A stretch of 64,000 nt of DNA from Chitinophagales bacterium (GTDB lineage: Bacteria > Bacteroidota > Bacteroidia > Chitinophagales > Chitinophagaceae): positions 62,001 to 126,000 of the forward strand of contig JAATGJ010000127.1 in the NCBI GenBank assembly GCA_015654695.1. Reading direction: 5' to 3'. This document shows, piece by piece, positions 34,793 to 43,808 of the stretch. The notes below the pieces were generated by a model that made no database searches, was not told the DNA's origin, and saw only the letters and a program-made list of their open reading frames with translations. The first letter of the stretch is position 1. Every line of letters begins with the position of its first letter. A program made the translations under genes and the position numbers.

Positions 34793-35638
34793 CTACAATT
34801 TAACCACGCGGAATCCCTGGTTGCTGAATGAAGCATGAATATTGACCCTTCCAATATCATAAGAATTAAAAAAATTACAGGCATTCCTGCTGCACCACCA
34901 CGATCCGCCACGGGCATGGGCTATCGTGCTCTTCTCCGATTCTTTTAATTTGCCGGTACAAAATTCAAACACATTGCCATACATATCATACAACCCGAGA
35001 GCATTGGGTGCAAAACTGGCCACCGGCGATGTGTACATATATCCATCACTGCTGTCCGCCTGCAAATGATTTCTCCCCTGCCAGATATTAGCATACAGTT
35101 TTATCTTCTCTTTATTATTGCCAAAAAAATAATCACTGTCAGAACCGGCCCTGCTGGCTATCTCCCACTCGGGCAATGAAGGCAACCTCACTCCCGCCCA
35201 TTTACAATAAGCCAGTATATCACTAAAACTGATACAGGTGACAGGATGATCCATTTTGTTTTCAATGCCTCCACGGCTTATTCCATTGGGATAACGCCAG
35301 TACGCTGTTGAATCTTCTATCCATTCAAATTCCTTTAATCCCGGTTGAAAGACCATCGCATTATGCATCCGCTCCGCATCTGTTTTATATAAAGTGGTGG
35401 TAACGAATAGTGAAAACTGCTGATTGGTAGTTTCGGTTTTGGCTATATAAAAATCATTTACTTCGACTTTGCGTTGCGGATTGAGCAAATGATTCTTTTT
35501 GCCGATGGTATAAATCCCTTTGGAAATTAAAACATACTGGCTGTCCGTAGCCTGAAGCGGGGAAAGTTGCGCTGATAGTTCATTACTGTAAAAAACAAAC
35601 GCACTGCAAAACAGGAAGATTTTACTTATTACGCGCAT
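34793..35638 (-). CDS. Secreted SUMF1/formylglycine-generating-enzyme-like protein
   Basis: A 281-residue exported protein with a signal peptide ending in LSAQ (about 24). The FGE-sulfatase domain is shown by FYIAKTETTNQQFSLF, DHPVTCISFSDILAYCKWAGVRLPSLPEWEIASRAG, ALGLYDMYGNVFEFC and ARGGSWWCSRNAC..NQGFRVVKL. Members include GldK/GldJ-like gliding lipoproteins and true formylglycine enzymes. The Cys pair of the active site is not clearly present and no lipobox is seen, so a catalytic role is uncertain. The ATG overlaps the previous gene by 17 bases. Confidence 0.82.
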   Translation of the reverse strand: MRVISKIFLFCSAFVFYSNELSAQLSPLQATDSQYVLISKGIYTIGKKNHLLNPQRKVEVNDFYIAKTETTNQQFSLFVTTTLYKTDAERMHNAMVFQPGLKEFEWIEDSTAYWRYPNGISRGGIENKMDHPVTCISFSDILAYCKWAGVRLPSLPEWEIASRAGSDSDYFFGNNKEKIKLYANIWQGRNHLQADSSDGYMYTSPVASFAPNALGLYDMYGNVFEFCTGKLKESEKSTIAHARGGSWWCSRNACNFFNSYDIGRVNIHASFSNQGFRVVKL

Positions 35639-36353
35639 TATAAAATTCCATAGCCTTTTTTATGATCAGGTCTTCATTGCCTTTGTTGTAATTCAGGTAA
35701 GACATATAATCAGACTCTTCGCTATACAGCTTTCTATAGTAGGGCGACATAAGGAAAGGTTCATATTCATTATCCTTCATCATCTGCATCAGCAGGGTGA
35801 GGATATCCAGGTCTTTTTTCGTCAAATTATACGTAGCGATAAGAAAGGGGATCATTTCCTTTGCATTGATCTGCGATATGGCATGTTTATAATTTACCCC
35901 TATCCTCTTGCTCCGGGTCATACTTTCTGTGATCAATGCGATAATGGAATCCCTGTTTTTCTGTAAAAATGCTGTCTGCCTGTCGCTCCAGTCATATTCA
36001 TCAAAGGCGTCGGGTAAATAAGCAAATATCTTTTTCTGCTCATTCTGGATCGGTGGCATGGCATCGCAATTCTGGCTATAGGACTCAGCATGGATCATGT
36101 GATAAGTAAATTTTTCCCGGAAGGAAAGTTCTTCATATTCTGCCTTGCCCAGCGCTTCATTATCTTCTTCGTCCACTTTTATTTTTGCGATGAGCTCTTT
36201 TACTTTTACTAACCCATAAGGCGGCACTGAGGGCCTGACTCTTGATTCATGATATGCCTGGCTTTCTTTACTGGCAGGTCTCCATACCGCAGTACCCTGG
36301 GAAAAAACGTTAACAGAAAGGAATAAGACTAAAAGGGAGAGGATAAGTTTCAT
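35622..36353 (-). CDS. Exported protein of unknown function
   Basis: A 243-residue protein with a signal peptide of 18 residues (VFSQ at about 16-19). The rest is helical and charged, with FTYHMIHAESYSQNCDAMPPIQNEQKKIFAYLPDAFDEYDWSDRQ in the middle and an Asn/Lys tail. I do not recognise the family. Its 3' end overlaps the SUMF1-like gene by 17 bases, so the two are translationally coupled and probably work together. Confidence 0.72.
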   Translation of the reverse strand: MKLILSLLVLFLSVNVFSQGTAVWRPASKESQAYHESRVRPSVPPYGLVKVKELIAKIKVDEEDNEALGKAEYEELSFREKFTYHMIHAESYSQNCDAMPPIQNEQKKIFAYLPDAFDEYDWSDRQTAFLQKNRDSIIALITESMTRSKRIGVNYKHAISQINAKEMIPFLIATYNLTKKDLDILTLLMQMMKDNEYEPFLMSPYYRKLYSEESDYMSYLNYNKGNEDLIIKKAMEFYNARNK

Positions 36354-36418
36354 GGTCTGGAATTTAATTTAAAGCTACAAAAAAAGAATTTCCCATAAAG
36401 AACGGGCGGGAGTATTAA

Positions 36419-36928
36419 TTATTTTATGTACAATTTATAATAGCCCTCCACCCTGTTATCCGGGTTAGTATTATCCTTAACATGAAAAGAAACTTTGTAA
36501 TAATCAAACAGCTTAGTTATTTCTGTTATCACCACATTCAAATTAATGTATTTCGCATCTTCCGGGGAAAACCCATCCTTCAGGCTCTTAAACAGATCAC
36601 CTTCGTCTAACAGGATATCACCTTCGCTCGTCTCAACGGTTTCTCCCCCTGAAAGAAAAACCTTGCCCTGTTTTTCTTTCCATCCTGATGTGATCAACCT
36701 GAGAACGACCTTCTGGTTTACTTTCACCATATTGTCCTCCGGCACAAGAGTACCATCGGTGAAAAGCAGGAATGCCTGTTCTACTTTTATCCCATTTGCT
36801 TTTACAACAATCCCATTCCTGATCTTTGAATTGTTTATCTCCTTCTTCTCTTTTCCTGCACTTACGCTGAACTCGCAGGAAGGAAAGATGATCATGATAA
36901 AAAAAACAGGCAGAAAAAAATATCGCAT
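36419..36928 (-). CDS. Predicted lipoprotein of unknown function
   Basis: A 169-residue protein. The ATG at 36928 was chosen because MRYFFLPVFFIMIIFPSC is a signal peptide with a lipobox Cys at 18; the longer frame (to 37009) overlaps leuS and its first 27 residues are charged and unrelated. The mature part is beta-rich (VVKANGIKVEQAFLLFTDGTLVPEDNMV). No family recognised. It lies 11 bases downstream of the leuS stop codon and may be co-transcribed with it. Confidence 0.7.
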   Translation of the reverse strand: MRYFFLPVFFIMIIFPSCEFSVSAGKEKKEINNSKIRNGIVVKANGIKVEQAFLLFTDGTLVPEDNMVKVNQKVVLRLITSGWKEKQGKVFLSGGETVETSEGDILLDEGDLFKSLKDGFSPEDAKYINLNVVITEITKLFDYYKVSFHVKDNTNPDNRVEGYYKLYIK

Positions 36929-36939
36929 AGATTGGTTTT

Positions 36940-39900
36940 TCAAATTACCACATTCACCATCTTCCCTTTTACAAAAATGATTTTTTTCGGTGGCTTTCCT
37001 TCCAGCCATTTCTTTACTATATCATTTTCCAACACCATTTTCTCTACATCGGGTTGCGCGGCATCCAGGGATATATCCATCGTTGTCCGCAACTTTCCGT
37101 TAATAGAGATAGGGTATTCTTTGCTGCTTTCGGCGACATACTTTGCTTCGAAGGTTGGGTAGGTGGCATCAAGTATTGAAGCCTCCCCCAAACCCCCTCC
37201 AAAGGAGGGGGCCTGTCGTAGCTGCGCATACAATTCTTCTGCTATGTGTGGAGCGTAGGGAGCTAACAATATCAATAGTGGTTCCAGTATTTCACGTTTA
37301 TGGCATTTCAGGTCGCTGAGTTCGTTTACGGCGATCATAAAACCACTGACACCGGTATTGAAACTGAAACGCTCTGTATCGCTTTCTATTTTCTTAATTG
37401 TATTATGCAACACTTTCAGTTCCACATCAGTTGCTTTTTCTTCTGTCCATACGGCCCCCTCCAAGTCTCCCCCTCCGGGGGAGACTTGCGAAGACCCCGA
37501 TTCTTTGTAAAATAAACGCCATAATTTTTTCAGGAAACGATGTACACCTTCAATGCCTTTGGTATCCCAGGGTTTACTCATTTCTACCGGGCCGAGGAAC
37601 ATTTCGTACATGCGGAAGGTGTCGGCGCCGTATCTCGCTACCAGATCGTCTGGATTGACAGTGTTGAATTTTGATTTAGACATTTTTTCTATTTCAACAC
37701 CACAGATGTATTTTCCGTCTTCAAGAATAAATTTAGCATTCACATATTCACCGTTTCTCCATTTTCTAAATTCTTGAACGTTTAGTTCAACTCCATCAAC
37801 AATATTTACATCAACATGTAGTTTTATAAGTGAAATAGGAAGATTATCGATTTCACCACTATAATTAAAATAATTGGCAGACACAGTATTTAATAAATCT
37901 ATTAATTCCTGCTTAGTAAGTTCATTGTTTAAATACTTTTCTGCATAACCTGATGAAATAAAAATTTCAGCATCTTCATTTACAATTACCTTTTCCATAA
38001 CACCAAGATGAGGGAAATCCATAAAGCTTATTCTATATACAAATCTTGAACTTCCTTGTATCATTCCCTGATTCACTAACTTCTTATACGGTTCATCATG
38101 TCCGATATAACCAAGATCATACAATGCTTTTGTCCACATACGGCTGTACAGCAAATGTCCTACAGCATGTTCTGTACCTCCAATGTAGAGATCAACCTGC
38201 CCCCAGTAATCAGAAACTTTGCGGTCGCAAAATGCTTTGTCATTATGCGGATCCATGTAACGGAGAAAATACCAGGAAGAACCTGCATAACCCGGCATTG
38301 TGTTCGTTTCCAAATTTTGTGAAGTCCATGTTTTAATATTCGCCAATGGCCCTTCTCCTTCCAGTCCCGGTTTATAGCTATCTACTTCTGGTAACTCCAA
38401 TGGCAATTCGCTTTCATCTAAAGGATAAGCGATACCATTGATCCATTTGATGGGAAAAGGTTCGCCCCAGTAACGCTGGCGGCTGAATGCCGCATCACGC
38501 ATTTTATAATTTATTTTTCTTATGCCAATTCCCAGTTCTTCTATTTTTTTGTTCACTACTTCAATAGCATCACGCATCACCATGCCATTGAGAAAATCAG
38601 AATTTTCCAGTATGGCATCTTTCGTCGGGTTGGCTTCATTACCATCATAATATTTACCAATGATGTTGGTGATGGGAATATTAAAATGCTGCGCAAACTT
38701 ATGGTCGCGTTCATCACCACAAGGTACCGCCATGATAGCGCCTGTACCATACCCTGCTAAAACATATTCCGATATCCAGATGGGTATCGCCTTACCATTA
38801 AAAGGGTTCAATGCATAGGAGCCGGTAAACACACCACTGATCTTTTTCTCCGCCATGCGTTCTCTTTCACTCCGGCTTTTTACATAGGCAATATATTCAT
38901 CAACCGCCTGCTTTTGTTTTTCTGTTGTTATTTCTTCTACCAACTCATGTTCAGGGGCGATCACCATGAAGTCAACGCCAAAGATGGTATCAGGTCTTGT
39001 TGTGTAAACCCTTAGGGGTTCATCGTTTTCTGCTACTGTTTCGCTGATAGCCACCTCCACGATTTTAATGGAAGGGTCATCAGACTTTATATCTCTCCTT
39101 ATTTCAGTTGTTTCCAGCTCCCCGATCCTGATGCTGTAATCTATCTCCGCCCCGCTGCTCTTGCCAATCCAGTTGGTCTGCATTTCTTTCATCGCTTCAC
39201 TGAATTCAATTCTTTCTAATCCTTCCAGTAAACGGTCAGCATATTCTGTTATTCTTAAATACCATTGGCGCAGTTTCTTTTTTACAACGGGATACCCGCC
39301 ACGTTCGCTTACGCCATTCACTACTTCATCATTGGCTAATACTGTTCCCAGCGCTTCACACCAGTTCACTTCGCCGATACCACAATACGCCAGGCGGTAT
39401 TGCATCAATATATCCTGCTGTCTTTTTTCATCAAAACCCTTCCATTGTTTAGCATTGAATTGCTGAATATAATATTGAGTATTGGGCATTGCATATTCAG
39501 CATTTCCTTCTTTTTCAAAAGCGTTGATCAATACCTGTATTCTTTCCGCCTTACCGGCTTTCCGGCTATAAAATGAATTAAACAATTGCAGGAAGATCCA
39601 CTGCGTCCATTTATAATATCCCGGTTTGGATGTATTCACTTCCCTGTCCCAGTCATACGAAAAACCGATCTTGTCAAGCTGGCTGCGGAAGTTGCTGATG
39701 TTAGTTGCTGTTGACACCGCAGGATGAATGCCATGATCAATCGCATATTGTTCAGCAGGCAAACCAAAAGCATCATACCCCATCGGGTGCAATACATTGA
39801 AACCTTTCAATCTTTTGTAACGGCTGTAAATATCTGAAGCGATATAGCCAAGCGGATGGCCTACATGCAGCCCGGCACCGCTTGGATACGGGAACATATC

Positions 39901-40008
39901 CAGCACATAATATTTGGGTTTGGAACAATTATTTTCTACTTTATACGCATTGGATGCCTTCCATCGTTCCTGCCATTTCTTTTCAATATCCCTGAAACTA
40001 TATTCCAT
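36940..40008 (-). CDS. leuS: Leucyl-tRNA synthetase, with two repeat-derived inserts and an AT-rich patch
   Basis: Class I enzyme charging tRNA-Leu. The 1022-residue protein has HVGHPLGYIASDIY (HIGH motif), an editing domain with TTRPDTIFGVDF, EKMSKSKFN at about 775 and the C-terminal anticodon-binding and tail parts. It is longer than the usual 920-950 residues in this phylum. The excess includes a palindrome-coded stretch at about 841-852 (SSQVSPGGGDLEG), another at about 932-943 (APSFGGGLGEA) and a segment of about 130 residues before KMSKS that is coded by visibly AT-rich DNA (about 37680-38066). Frame and motifs are intact, so the enzyme is probably active. Confidence 0.97.
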   Translation of the reverse strand: MEYSFRDIEKKWQERWKASNAYKVENNCSKPKYYVLDMFPYPSGAGLHVGHPLGYIASDIYSRYKRLKGFNVLHPMGYDAFGLPAEQYAIDHGIHPAVSTATNISNFRSQLDKIGFSYDWDREVNTSKPGYYKWTQWIFLQLFNSFYSRKAGKAERIQVLINAFEKEGNAEYAMPNTQYYIQQFNAKQWKGFDEKRQQDILMQYRLAYCGIGEVNWCEALGTVLANDEVVNGVSERGGYPVVKKKLRQWYLRITEYADRLLEGLERIEFSEAMKEMQTNWIGKSSGAEIDYSIRIGELETTEIRRDIKSDDPSIKIVEVAISETVAENDEPLRVYTTRPDTIFGVDFMVIAPEHELVEEITTEKQKQAVDEYIAYVKSRSERERMAEKKISGVFTGSYALNPFNGKAIPIWISEYVLAGYGTGAIMAVPCGDERDHKFAQHFNIPITNIIGKYYDGNEANPTKDAILENSDFLNGMVMRDAIEVVNKKIEELGIGIRKINYKMRDAAFSRQRYWGEPFPIKWINGIAYPLDESELPLELPEVDSYKPGLEGEGPLANIKTWTSQNLETNTMPGYAGSSWYFLRYMDPHNDKAFCDRKVSDYWGQVDLYIGGTEHAVGHLLYSRMWTKALYDLGYIGHDEPYKKLVNQGMIQGSSRFVYRISFMDFPHLGVMEKVIVNEDAEIFISSGYAEKYLNNELTKQELIDLLNTVSANYFNYSGEIDNLPISLIKLHVDVNIVDGVELNVQEFRKWRNGEYVNAKFILEDGKYICGVEIEKMSKSKFNTVNPDDLVARYGADTFRMYEMFLGPVEMSKPWDTKGIEGVHRFLKKLWRLFYKESGSSQVSPGGGDLEGAVWTEEKATDVELKVLHNTIKKIESDTERFSFNTGVSGFMIAVNELSDLKCHKREILEPLLILLAPYAPHIAEELYAQLRQAPSFGGGLGEASILDATYPTFEAKYVAESSKEYPISINGKLRTTMDISLDAAQPDVEKMVLENDIVKKWLEGKPPKKIIFVKGKMVNVVI
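37181..37213. repeat. GC-rich palindromic repeat inside leuS (3' copy)
   Basis: CCCCCTCC (37193-37200), loop AAA and GGAGGGGG (37204-37211) form a perfect 8-bp stem, preceded by a CCTCCCCC run. It codes APSFGGGLGEA in LeuS. The core and loop equal those in recQ, but the repeat is read in the opposite sense relative to the gene. Confidence 0.75.
37452..37495. repeat. GC-rich palindromic repeat inside leuS (5' copy)
   Basis: AAGTCTCCCCC (37463-37473) pairs perfectly with GGGGGAGACTT (37477-37487) over 11 bp around a 3-base loop, with a GGCCCCCTCC lead-in. It codes SSQVSPGGGDLEG in LeuS, between two conserved segments of the anticodon-binding domain region. Confidence 0.75.
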
Positions 40009-40046
40009 TCCTGTTCATTATTTTTTAGTATGCACCCGGCTGATTC

Positions 40047-40069
40047 ACTGTCCTGAGCTTGTCGAAGTA
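40047..40069. repeat. Short dispersed element between leuS and ftsX
   Basis: ACTGTCCTGAGCTTGTCGAAG lies in the leuS-ftsX gap. The TCCTGAGCTTGTCGAAG core is, as I recall, a frequent intergenic motif in many bacterial genomes. Only one copy was seen in this window. Confidence 0.35.
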
Positions 40070-40218
40070 TTTTCCTGGTTAAAAATTTCTTTAACAAATA
40101 TCTTACAACATGCGGCAATATCAGCCCGCAGCCATCGTTTAAATGGGCAGCAAAAATACTGATTGTAACCCTGAATCTGTATTTTTGCCGTAACCTGTTA
40201 TATTCTAAATCCATTACT

Positions 40219-41091
40219 ATGGCTCAAACCGGTAAGGCCTCTATCAAACGCGGCAAACCATCGTACTTTATGTCTATTGTTGGCGTGACGCTGGTTCTTT
40301 TCCTGCTCGGCATCATTGGCTGGCTCGTTATCAACGCTAATAAACTCGGCGACTATTTCAAAGAAAACATAGAAGTAAGGACCTATCTCCGCGGCGACCT
40401 GAACCCCAAAGACAGTGTGGCGCTGATGGAGTATATCAGCGTAAAGCCTTATGTGAAAAAGATAGAATACGTCACTAAGGAAAAGGGCAAAGAAATATAT
40501 ATGTCAGATGGCAACAGCGACTGGAATAAAGTGCTGGATGCTAACCCGCTTCCTAATGCTATATTTTTCAAAGTAAAGAAGCAATACCTGAATACGGATT
40601 CACTGGCAAGCATCAAGGCTGATCTGAAACAACAGACCTGGGTAGATAATGTAGAATATCCTGAAGCATTGGTAGGAAAAATGAGCGAGAACCTGCGCAA
40701 TATCAGTATCGGTATGCTGATCATCGCTATTGTGCTGGCCATCGTAGTGATCATATTAATTGATAATACGATCAGGCTGGCTATGTTCAGCAACCGTTTC
40801 CTGATCAAAACCATGCAGATGGTAGGCGCTACCCGTGGTTTTATCGCCAAGCCGATGAATATACGTGCTATCATCAACGGGGCTATTGGCGGGGCTATTG
40901 CGGCTGTGGCCGTTTACCTGCTGATATTGCTCGCAGAAAGCCAGATAGAAGACCTGAAAACGATCCGTGATAACAATATGCTGTTATTGCTTTTTTCTAT
41001 CCTGATCATCCTGGGTATTTGTATCACCTTGTTCAGCACGCACCGTAGCGTACTAAAGTACCTGAAGATGAAACTGGACGATCTTTACTGA
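40219..41091 (+). CDS. ftsX: Cell-division permease FtsX
   Basis: Membrane component of the FtsEX ABC-like complex that controls peptidoglycan hydrolases during division. The 290-residue protein has an N-terminal cytoplasmic tail, membrane helix at about 18-40, a periplasmic domain of about 115 residues (NIEVRTYLRGDLNPKDSV.. to ..NVEYPEALV), and three C-terminal helices (about 158-182, 220-245, 255-275). The FtsX core signature LIDNTIRLAMFSNRFLIKTMQMVGATRGFI is present. ftsE is not in the window. It is divergent from leuS and followed by DUF3098 and uppP. Confidence 0.93.
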   Translation: MAQTGKASIKRGKPSYFMSIVGVTLVLFLLGIIGWLVINANKLGDYFKENIEVRTYLRGDLNPKDSVALMEYISVKPYVKKIEYVTKEKGKEIYMSDGNSDWNKVLDANPLPNAIFFKVKKQYLNTDSLASIKADLKQQTWVDNVEYPEALVGKMSENLRNISIGMLIIAIVLAIVVIILIDNTIRLAMFSNRFLIKTMQMVGATRGFIAKPMNIRAIINGAIGGAIAAVAVYLLILLAESQIEDLKTIRDNNMLLLLFSILIILGICITLFSTHRSVLKYLKMKLDDLY

Positions 41092-41205
41092 GGTACGAGG
41101 CCGGAGATCAGAAGTACGAAGATTTCGTTTTAAACAAGTTGATTATATTATTAAATCTCCTGTTCAGACTTCTGACATCAGGCATCTGACTTCCGACTTC
41201 AGCCC
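41092..41205. repeat. Imperfect inverted repeat between ftsX and the DUF3098 gene
   Basis: The first half (CTGAGGTACGAGG..GATCAGAAGTACGAAG from 41089) is approximately complementary to the second (ACTTCTGACATCAGGCATCTGACTTCCGACTTCAG near 41168-41202). The repeated GACTTC/GAAGTC units are characteristic of dispersed intergenic repeats in this phylum, as I recall. Confidence 0.45.
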
Positions 41206-41239
41206 TTTTTCCTATATTGCAGGTCCAAATCGTATAAAA

Positions 41240-41479
41240 ATGACTGAATACAAAACGACAACTTCTATCTTTTCAAAAGATAACTATATATGGATGCTGG
41301 CTGGTGCAGTGGTAATAGCTATTGGCATGTTCCTGCTGGCCGGTGGTAAAAGTGAAGATCCCAATGTATTTAATCCTAAAGAAGTGTATAGCAATACCCG
41401 TATTACGGTGGCTCCTATCCTGATACTGGCGGGCCTTGTTATAGAGATATTCGCCATATTCAGAAAACCGAAAGGGTAA
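41240..41479 (+). CDS. DUF3098 family small membrane protein
   Basis: A 79-residue protein with two hydrophobic helices (residues about 17-33 and 52-70) joined by a loop with GGKSEDPNVFNPKEVYSNTRITVAP, the DUF3098 signature. Function unknown. In Bacteroidota it is regularly found between ftsX and uppP, as here, which suggests a role in envelope biogenesis or division. It ends 19 bases before a strong terminator. Confidence 0.9.
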   Translation: MTEYKTTTSIFSKDNYIWMLAGAVVIAIGMFLLAGGKSEDPNVFNPKEVYSNTRITVAPILILAGLVIEIFAIFRKPKG

Positions 41480-41497
41480 AATAAAAAATTGAAGAAG

Positions 41498-41524
41498 GCC
41501 GGTTGTGAAACCGGCTTTTTTTAT
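41498..41524 (+). terminator. Intrinsic terminator after DUF3098
   Basis: GCCGGTT (41498-41504), loop GTGA, AACCGGC (41509-41515) followed by seven or more Ts. It separates DUF3098 from uppP, so uppP needs its own promoter or partial read-through. Confidence 0.9.
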
Positions 41525-41565
41525 TTAGTTTTCCGGCCATCTTATTATCATTTACAAACTAATCA

Positions 41566-42390
41566 ATGGATTTTCTTCAAGCTATCATCATCGCCGTTGT
41601 AGAGGGACTTACTGAATTTCTCCCGGTTTCTTCTACCGGCCACATGGTCATTACCAGTTCCCTGCTGGGCATACAAAAAGAAGAATTCACGAAACTATTT
41701 GAAGTATCTATACAATTCGGCGCTATACTGGCCGTAGTGGTATTGTACTGGCAAAAATTTTTCGACTTCAGCCGCTGGCAATTTTATGTAAAGCTGATCA
41801 TCGGTGTTATTCCGGCATTGGCACTTGGTTTTCTTTTTTCAGATAAAATAGATAAACTGCTCGAAAGCCCGACTACGGTCACCATCTCGATGCTGGCCGG
41901 TGGTATCATTTTATTATTTATTGACCGGGCTTTTAATAAGCCAAAGATAGAATCAGACGAACAGATCAGCTATATCAAAGCTTTTTTGGTAGGAATCTGG
42001 CAAACTATCGCCATGATACCGGGAGTAAGCCGCAGCGCCGCTTCTATTATTGGTGGTATGCAGCAAAAATTTACCCGTAACCTGGCTGCTGAGTTCTCCT
42101 TTTTCCTGGCAGTACCCACTATGTTTGCCGCTACAGCCCATTCTTTGTTTTTAAAAAAATGGGAACAAAGCGGAACAGCGAGAAAAGGATATGAAATAAT
42201 CCTGGAATCAACCGATAATATTATCGCATTCGCCCTGGGTAACCTGATGGCATTTGTTGTAGCTATCATAGCGATCCGTTTTTTTATCAACTACCTGAAG
42301 GTGTACGGGTTCAAAGTATTTGGCTGGTACCGCATCATAGCCGGCCTTATCCTCCTTGTGTTATTACTTACAGGTGTTATCAAAGAATAA
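41566..42390 (+). CDS. uppP: Undecaprenyl-diphosphatase UppP (BacA)
   Basis: Integral membrane enzyme that recycles undecaprenyl diphosphate to the monophosphate carrier for cell-wall synthesis; overproduction gives bacitracin resistance. The 274-residue product has the two signature motifs [15 protein letters not shown] (residues about 12-26) and [14 protein letters not shown] (about 150-165), with eight predicted membrane helices. Length and start agree with the family. It lies after ftsX and DUF3098. Confidence 0.97.
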   Translation: MDFLQAIIIAVVEGLTEFLPVSSTGHMVITSSLLGIQKEEFTKLFEVSIQFGAILAVVVLYWQKFFDFSRWQFYVKLIIGVIPALALGFLFSDKIDKLLESPTTVTISMLAGGIILLFIDRAFNKPKIESDEQISYIKAFLVGIWQTIAMIPGVSRSAASIIGGMQQKFTRNLAAEFSFFLAVPTMFAATAHSLFLKKWEQSGTARKGYEIILESTDNIIAFALGNLMAFVVAIIAIRFFINYLKVYGFKVFGWYRIIAGLILLVLLLTGVIKE

Positions 42391-42480
42391 TGCTGCTTAC
42401 GGCTTAGGAATTATGAGTTACGGTCTTGCAGAAACGATAATGACTCTACGTACTCAGAACTTATTAACTTGTGAGCCTAT
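42391..42480. repeat. Repeat-like intergenic spacer after uppP
   Basis: The gap contains GCTTACGGCTTAGGAATTATGAGTTACGG and, about 60 bases on, GAGCCTATAAACCCATAAC. Such TTACGG/CTTA units look like an inverted dispersed repeat. No gene is seen. Confidence 0.3.
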
Positions 42481-42497
42481 AAACCCATAACTTTCTT

Positions 42498-43808
42498 ATG
42501 CAAACCGCTTCCAAAAAAGTAATCCATGGATGGGCAATGTTTGACTGGGCCAACTCTGTTTATAACTTAGTGATCACCTCTACTATCTTCCCTGCCTATT
42601 ATGACGGTATGACGGCGGAACATACAGTTAACGGTACAACTTACGTTCACTTCATGGGAAGAGAATTTGTAAGTACTTCTTTATATAATTATGCGCTTGG
42701 TTTCGCCTTATTGATCGTGGCGCTTATTTTACCCTTACTTACTTCTATTGCAGATTCAAGGGGCAATAAGAGAAAATTCATGGCATTCTTTTTTACATTA
42801 GGAAGTATAGCCTGCGCCGGCTTGTACTTTTTTAACAGCCTGGATACGCTTTGGCTGGGCATTGTATTTATGATATTGGCCTGCATCTGTTTTTGGAGCA
42901 GTTATGTATTCAGCAATTCCTTTCTCCCGGAAATTGCTGCTCCTGAAGACAGGGACAGGGTAAGCGCCAAAGGATTTGCTTACGGCTATGTGGGCAGTGT
43001 TATTCTCCAGGTAATATGCTTTGTATTCGTTATGAAAAATGATCTGTTTGGCATATCTAAAGGCGAGGGTTCTCGTATATCTTTTTTATTAGTAGGTATA
43101 TGGTGGCTGGTATTCGGGTATTATTCTTTTTTCAGGTTACCTAAGCCAATAGCTGCAGGTAATGCTGTTTCTAAAAATAATGTTTTTACAGATGGCTATA
43201 AGGAATTAATTAAAGTGTGGAAGCAACTGAAAAAAATGCCTGTTATTAAAAGATACCTGGGATCTTTCTTCTTTTATAATATGGGTGTGCAAACAGTAAT
43301 GCTCGCAGCTACACTTTATGGGAAAAGTGAATTGGAAATACCTGTTGAGAACCTGATTAGTGCCATTTTATTGATACAATTGGTAGCCATTCCGGGTGCC
43401 TTTCTCATCAGTAAATTATCCGGAAAGATTGGAAATTTCAAAGCGCTGATGTATGTAATTTTTGCGTGGATATTGATCTGCGTTGCTGCTTATTTTGTAC
43501 CTAAACACGCTATTGTACAATTCTATATTTTAGGCGCCTGTGTTGGTTTTGTAATGGGCGGTATACAGTCTTTAAGCAGAAGTACCTACAGCAAATTAAT
43601 GCCTGAAACCAAAGACACGGCTTCATTCTTTAGCTTCTATGATGTAACGGAAAAGATAGCAGTAGTAATTGGTATGTTCAGCTTCGGTTACATTACAGAA
43701 CTGACCGGGTCTAAAAGAGGCTCCGTATTGGCATTGGCAGTTTATTTTATCATTGGTTTATTCATTTTGTTTACTGCATTAAAAAAACAACAGCAGGAGC
43801 AGCTATGA
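42498..43808 (+). CDS. UMF1-type major facilitator superfamily transporter
   Basis: A 436-residue inner-membrane transporter with about 12 hydrophobic helices. The N-terminal stretch GWAMFDWANSVYNLVITSTIFPAYYDG is the signature of the UMF1 (ATG22-like) family, and the rest has the usual SRSTYSKLMPETKDTASFFSFYDVTEK loop. The substrate is unknown; fungal relatives export amino acids from the vacuole. Its stop codon shares 4 bases with the next gene (ATGA overlap), implying coupled translation. Confidence 0.9.
   Translation: MQTASKKVIHGWAMFDWANSVYNLVITSTIFPAYYDGMTAEHTVNGTTYVHFMGREFVSTSLYNYALGFALLIVALILPLLTSIADSRGNKRKFMAFFFTLGSIACAGLYFFNSLDTLWLGIVFMILACICFWSSYVFSNSFLPEIAAPEDRDRVSAKGFAYGYVGSVILQVICFVFVMKNDLFGISKGEGSRISFLLVGIWWLVFGYYSFFRLPKPIAAGNAVSKNNVFTDGYKELIKVWKQLKKMPVIKRYLGSFFFYNMGVQTVMLAATLYGKSELEIPVENLISAILLIQLVAIPGAFLISKLSGKIGNFKALMYVIFAWILICVAAYFVPKHAIVQFYILGACVGFVMGGIQSLSRSTYSKLMPETKDTASFFSFYDVTEKIAVVIGMFSFGYITELTGSKRGSVLALAVYFIIGLFILFTALKKQQQEQL

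Noticed and set aside
36929-37009. Longer start for the lipoprotein gene downstream of leuS
   Set aside because: The added residues overlap leuS and precede an obvious lipoprotein signal peptide.
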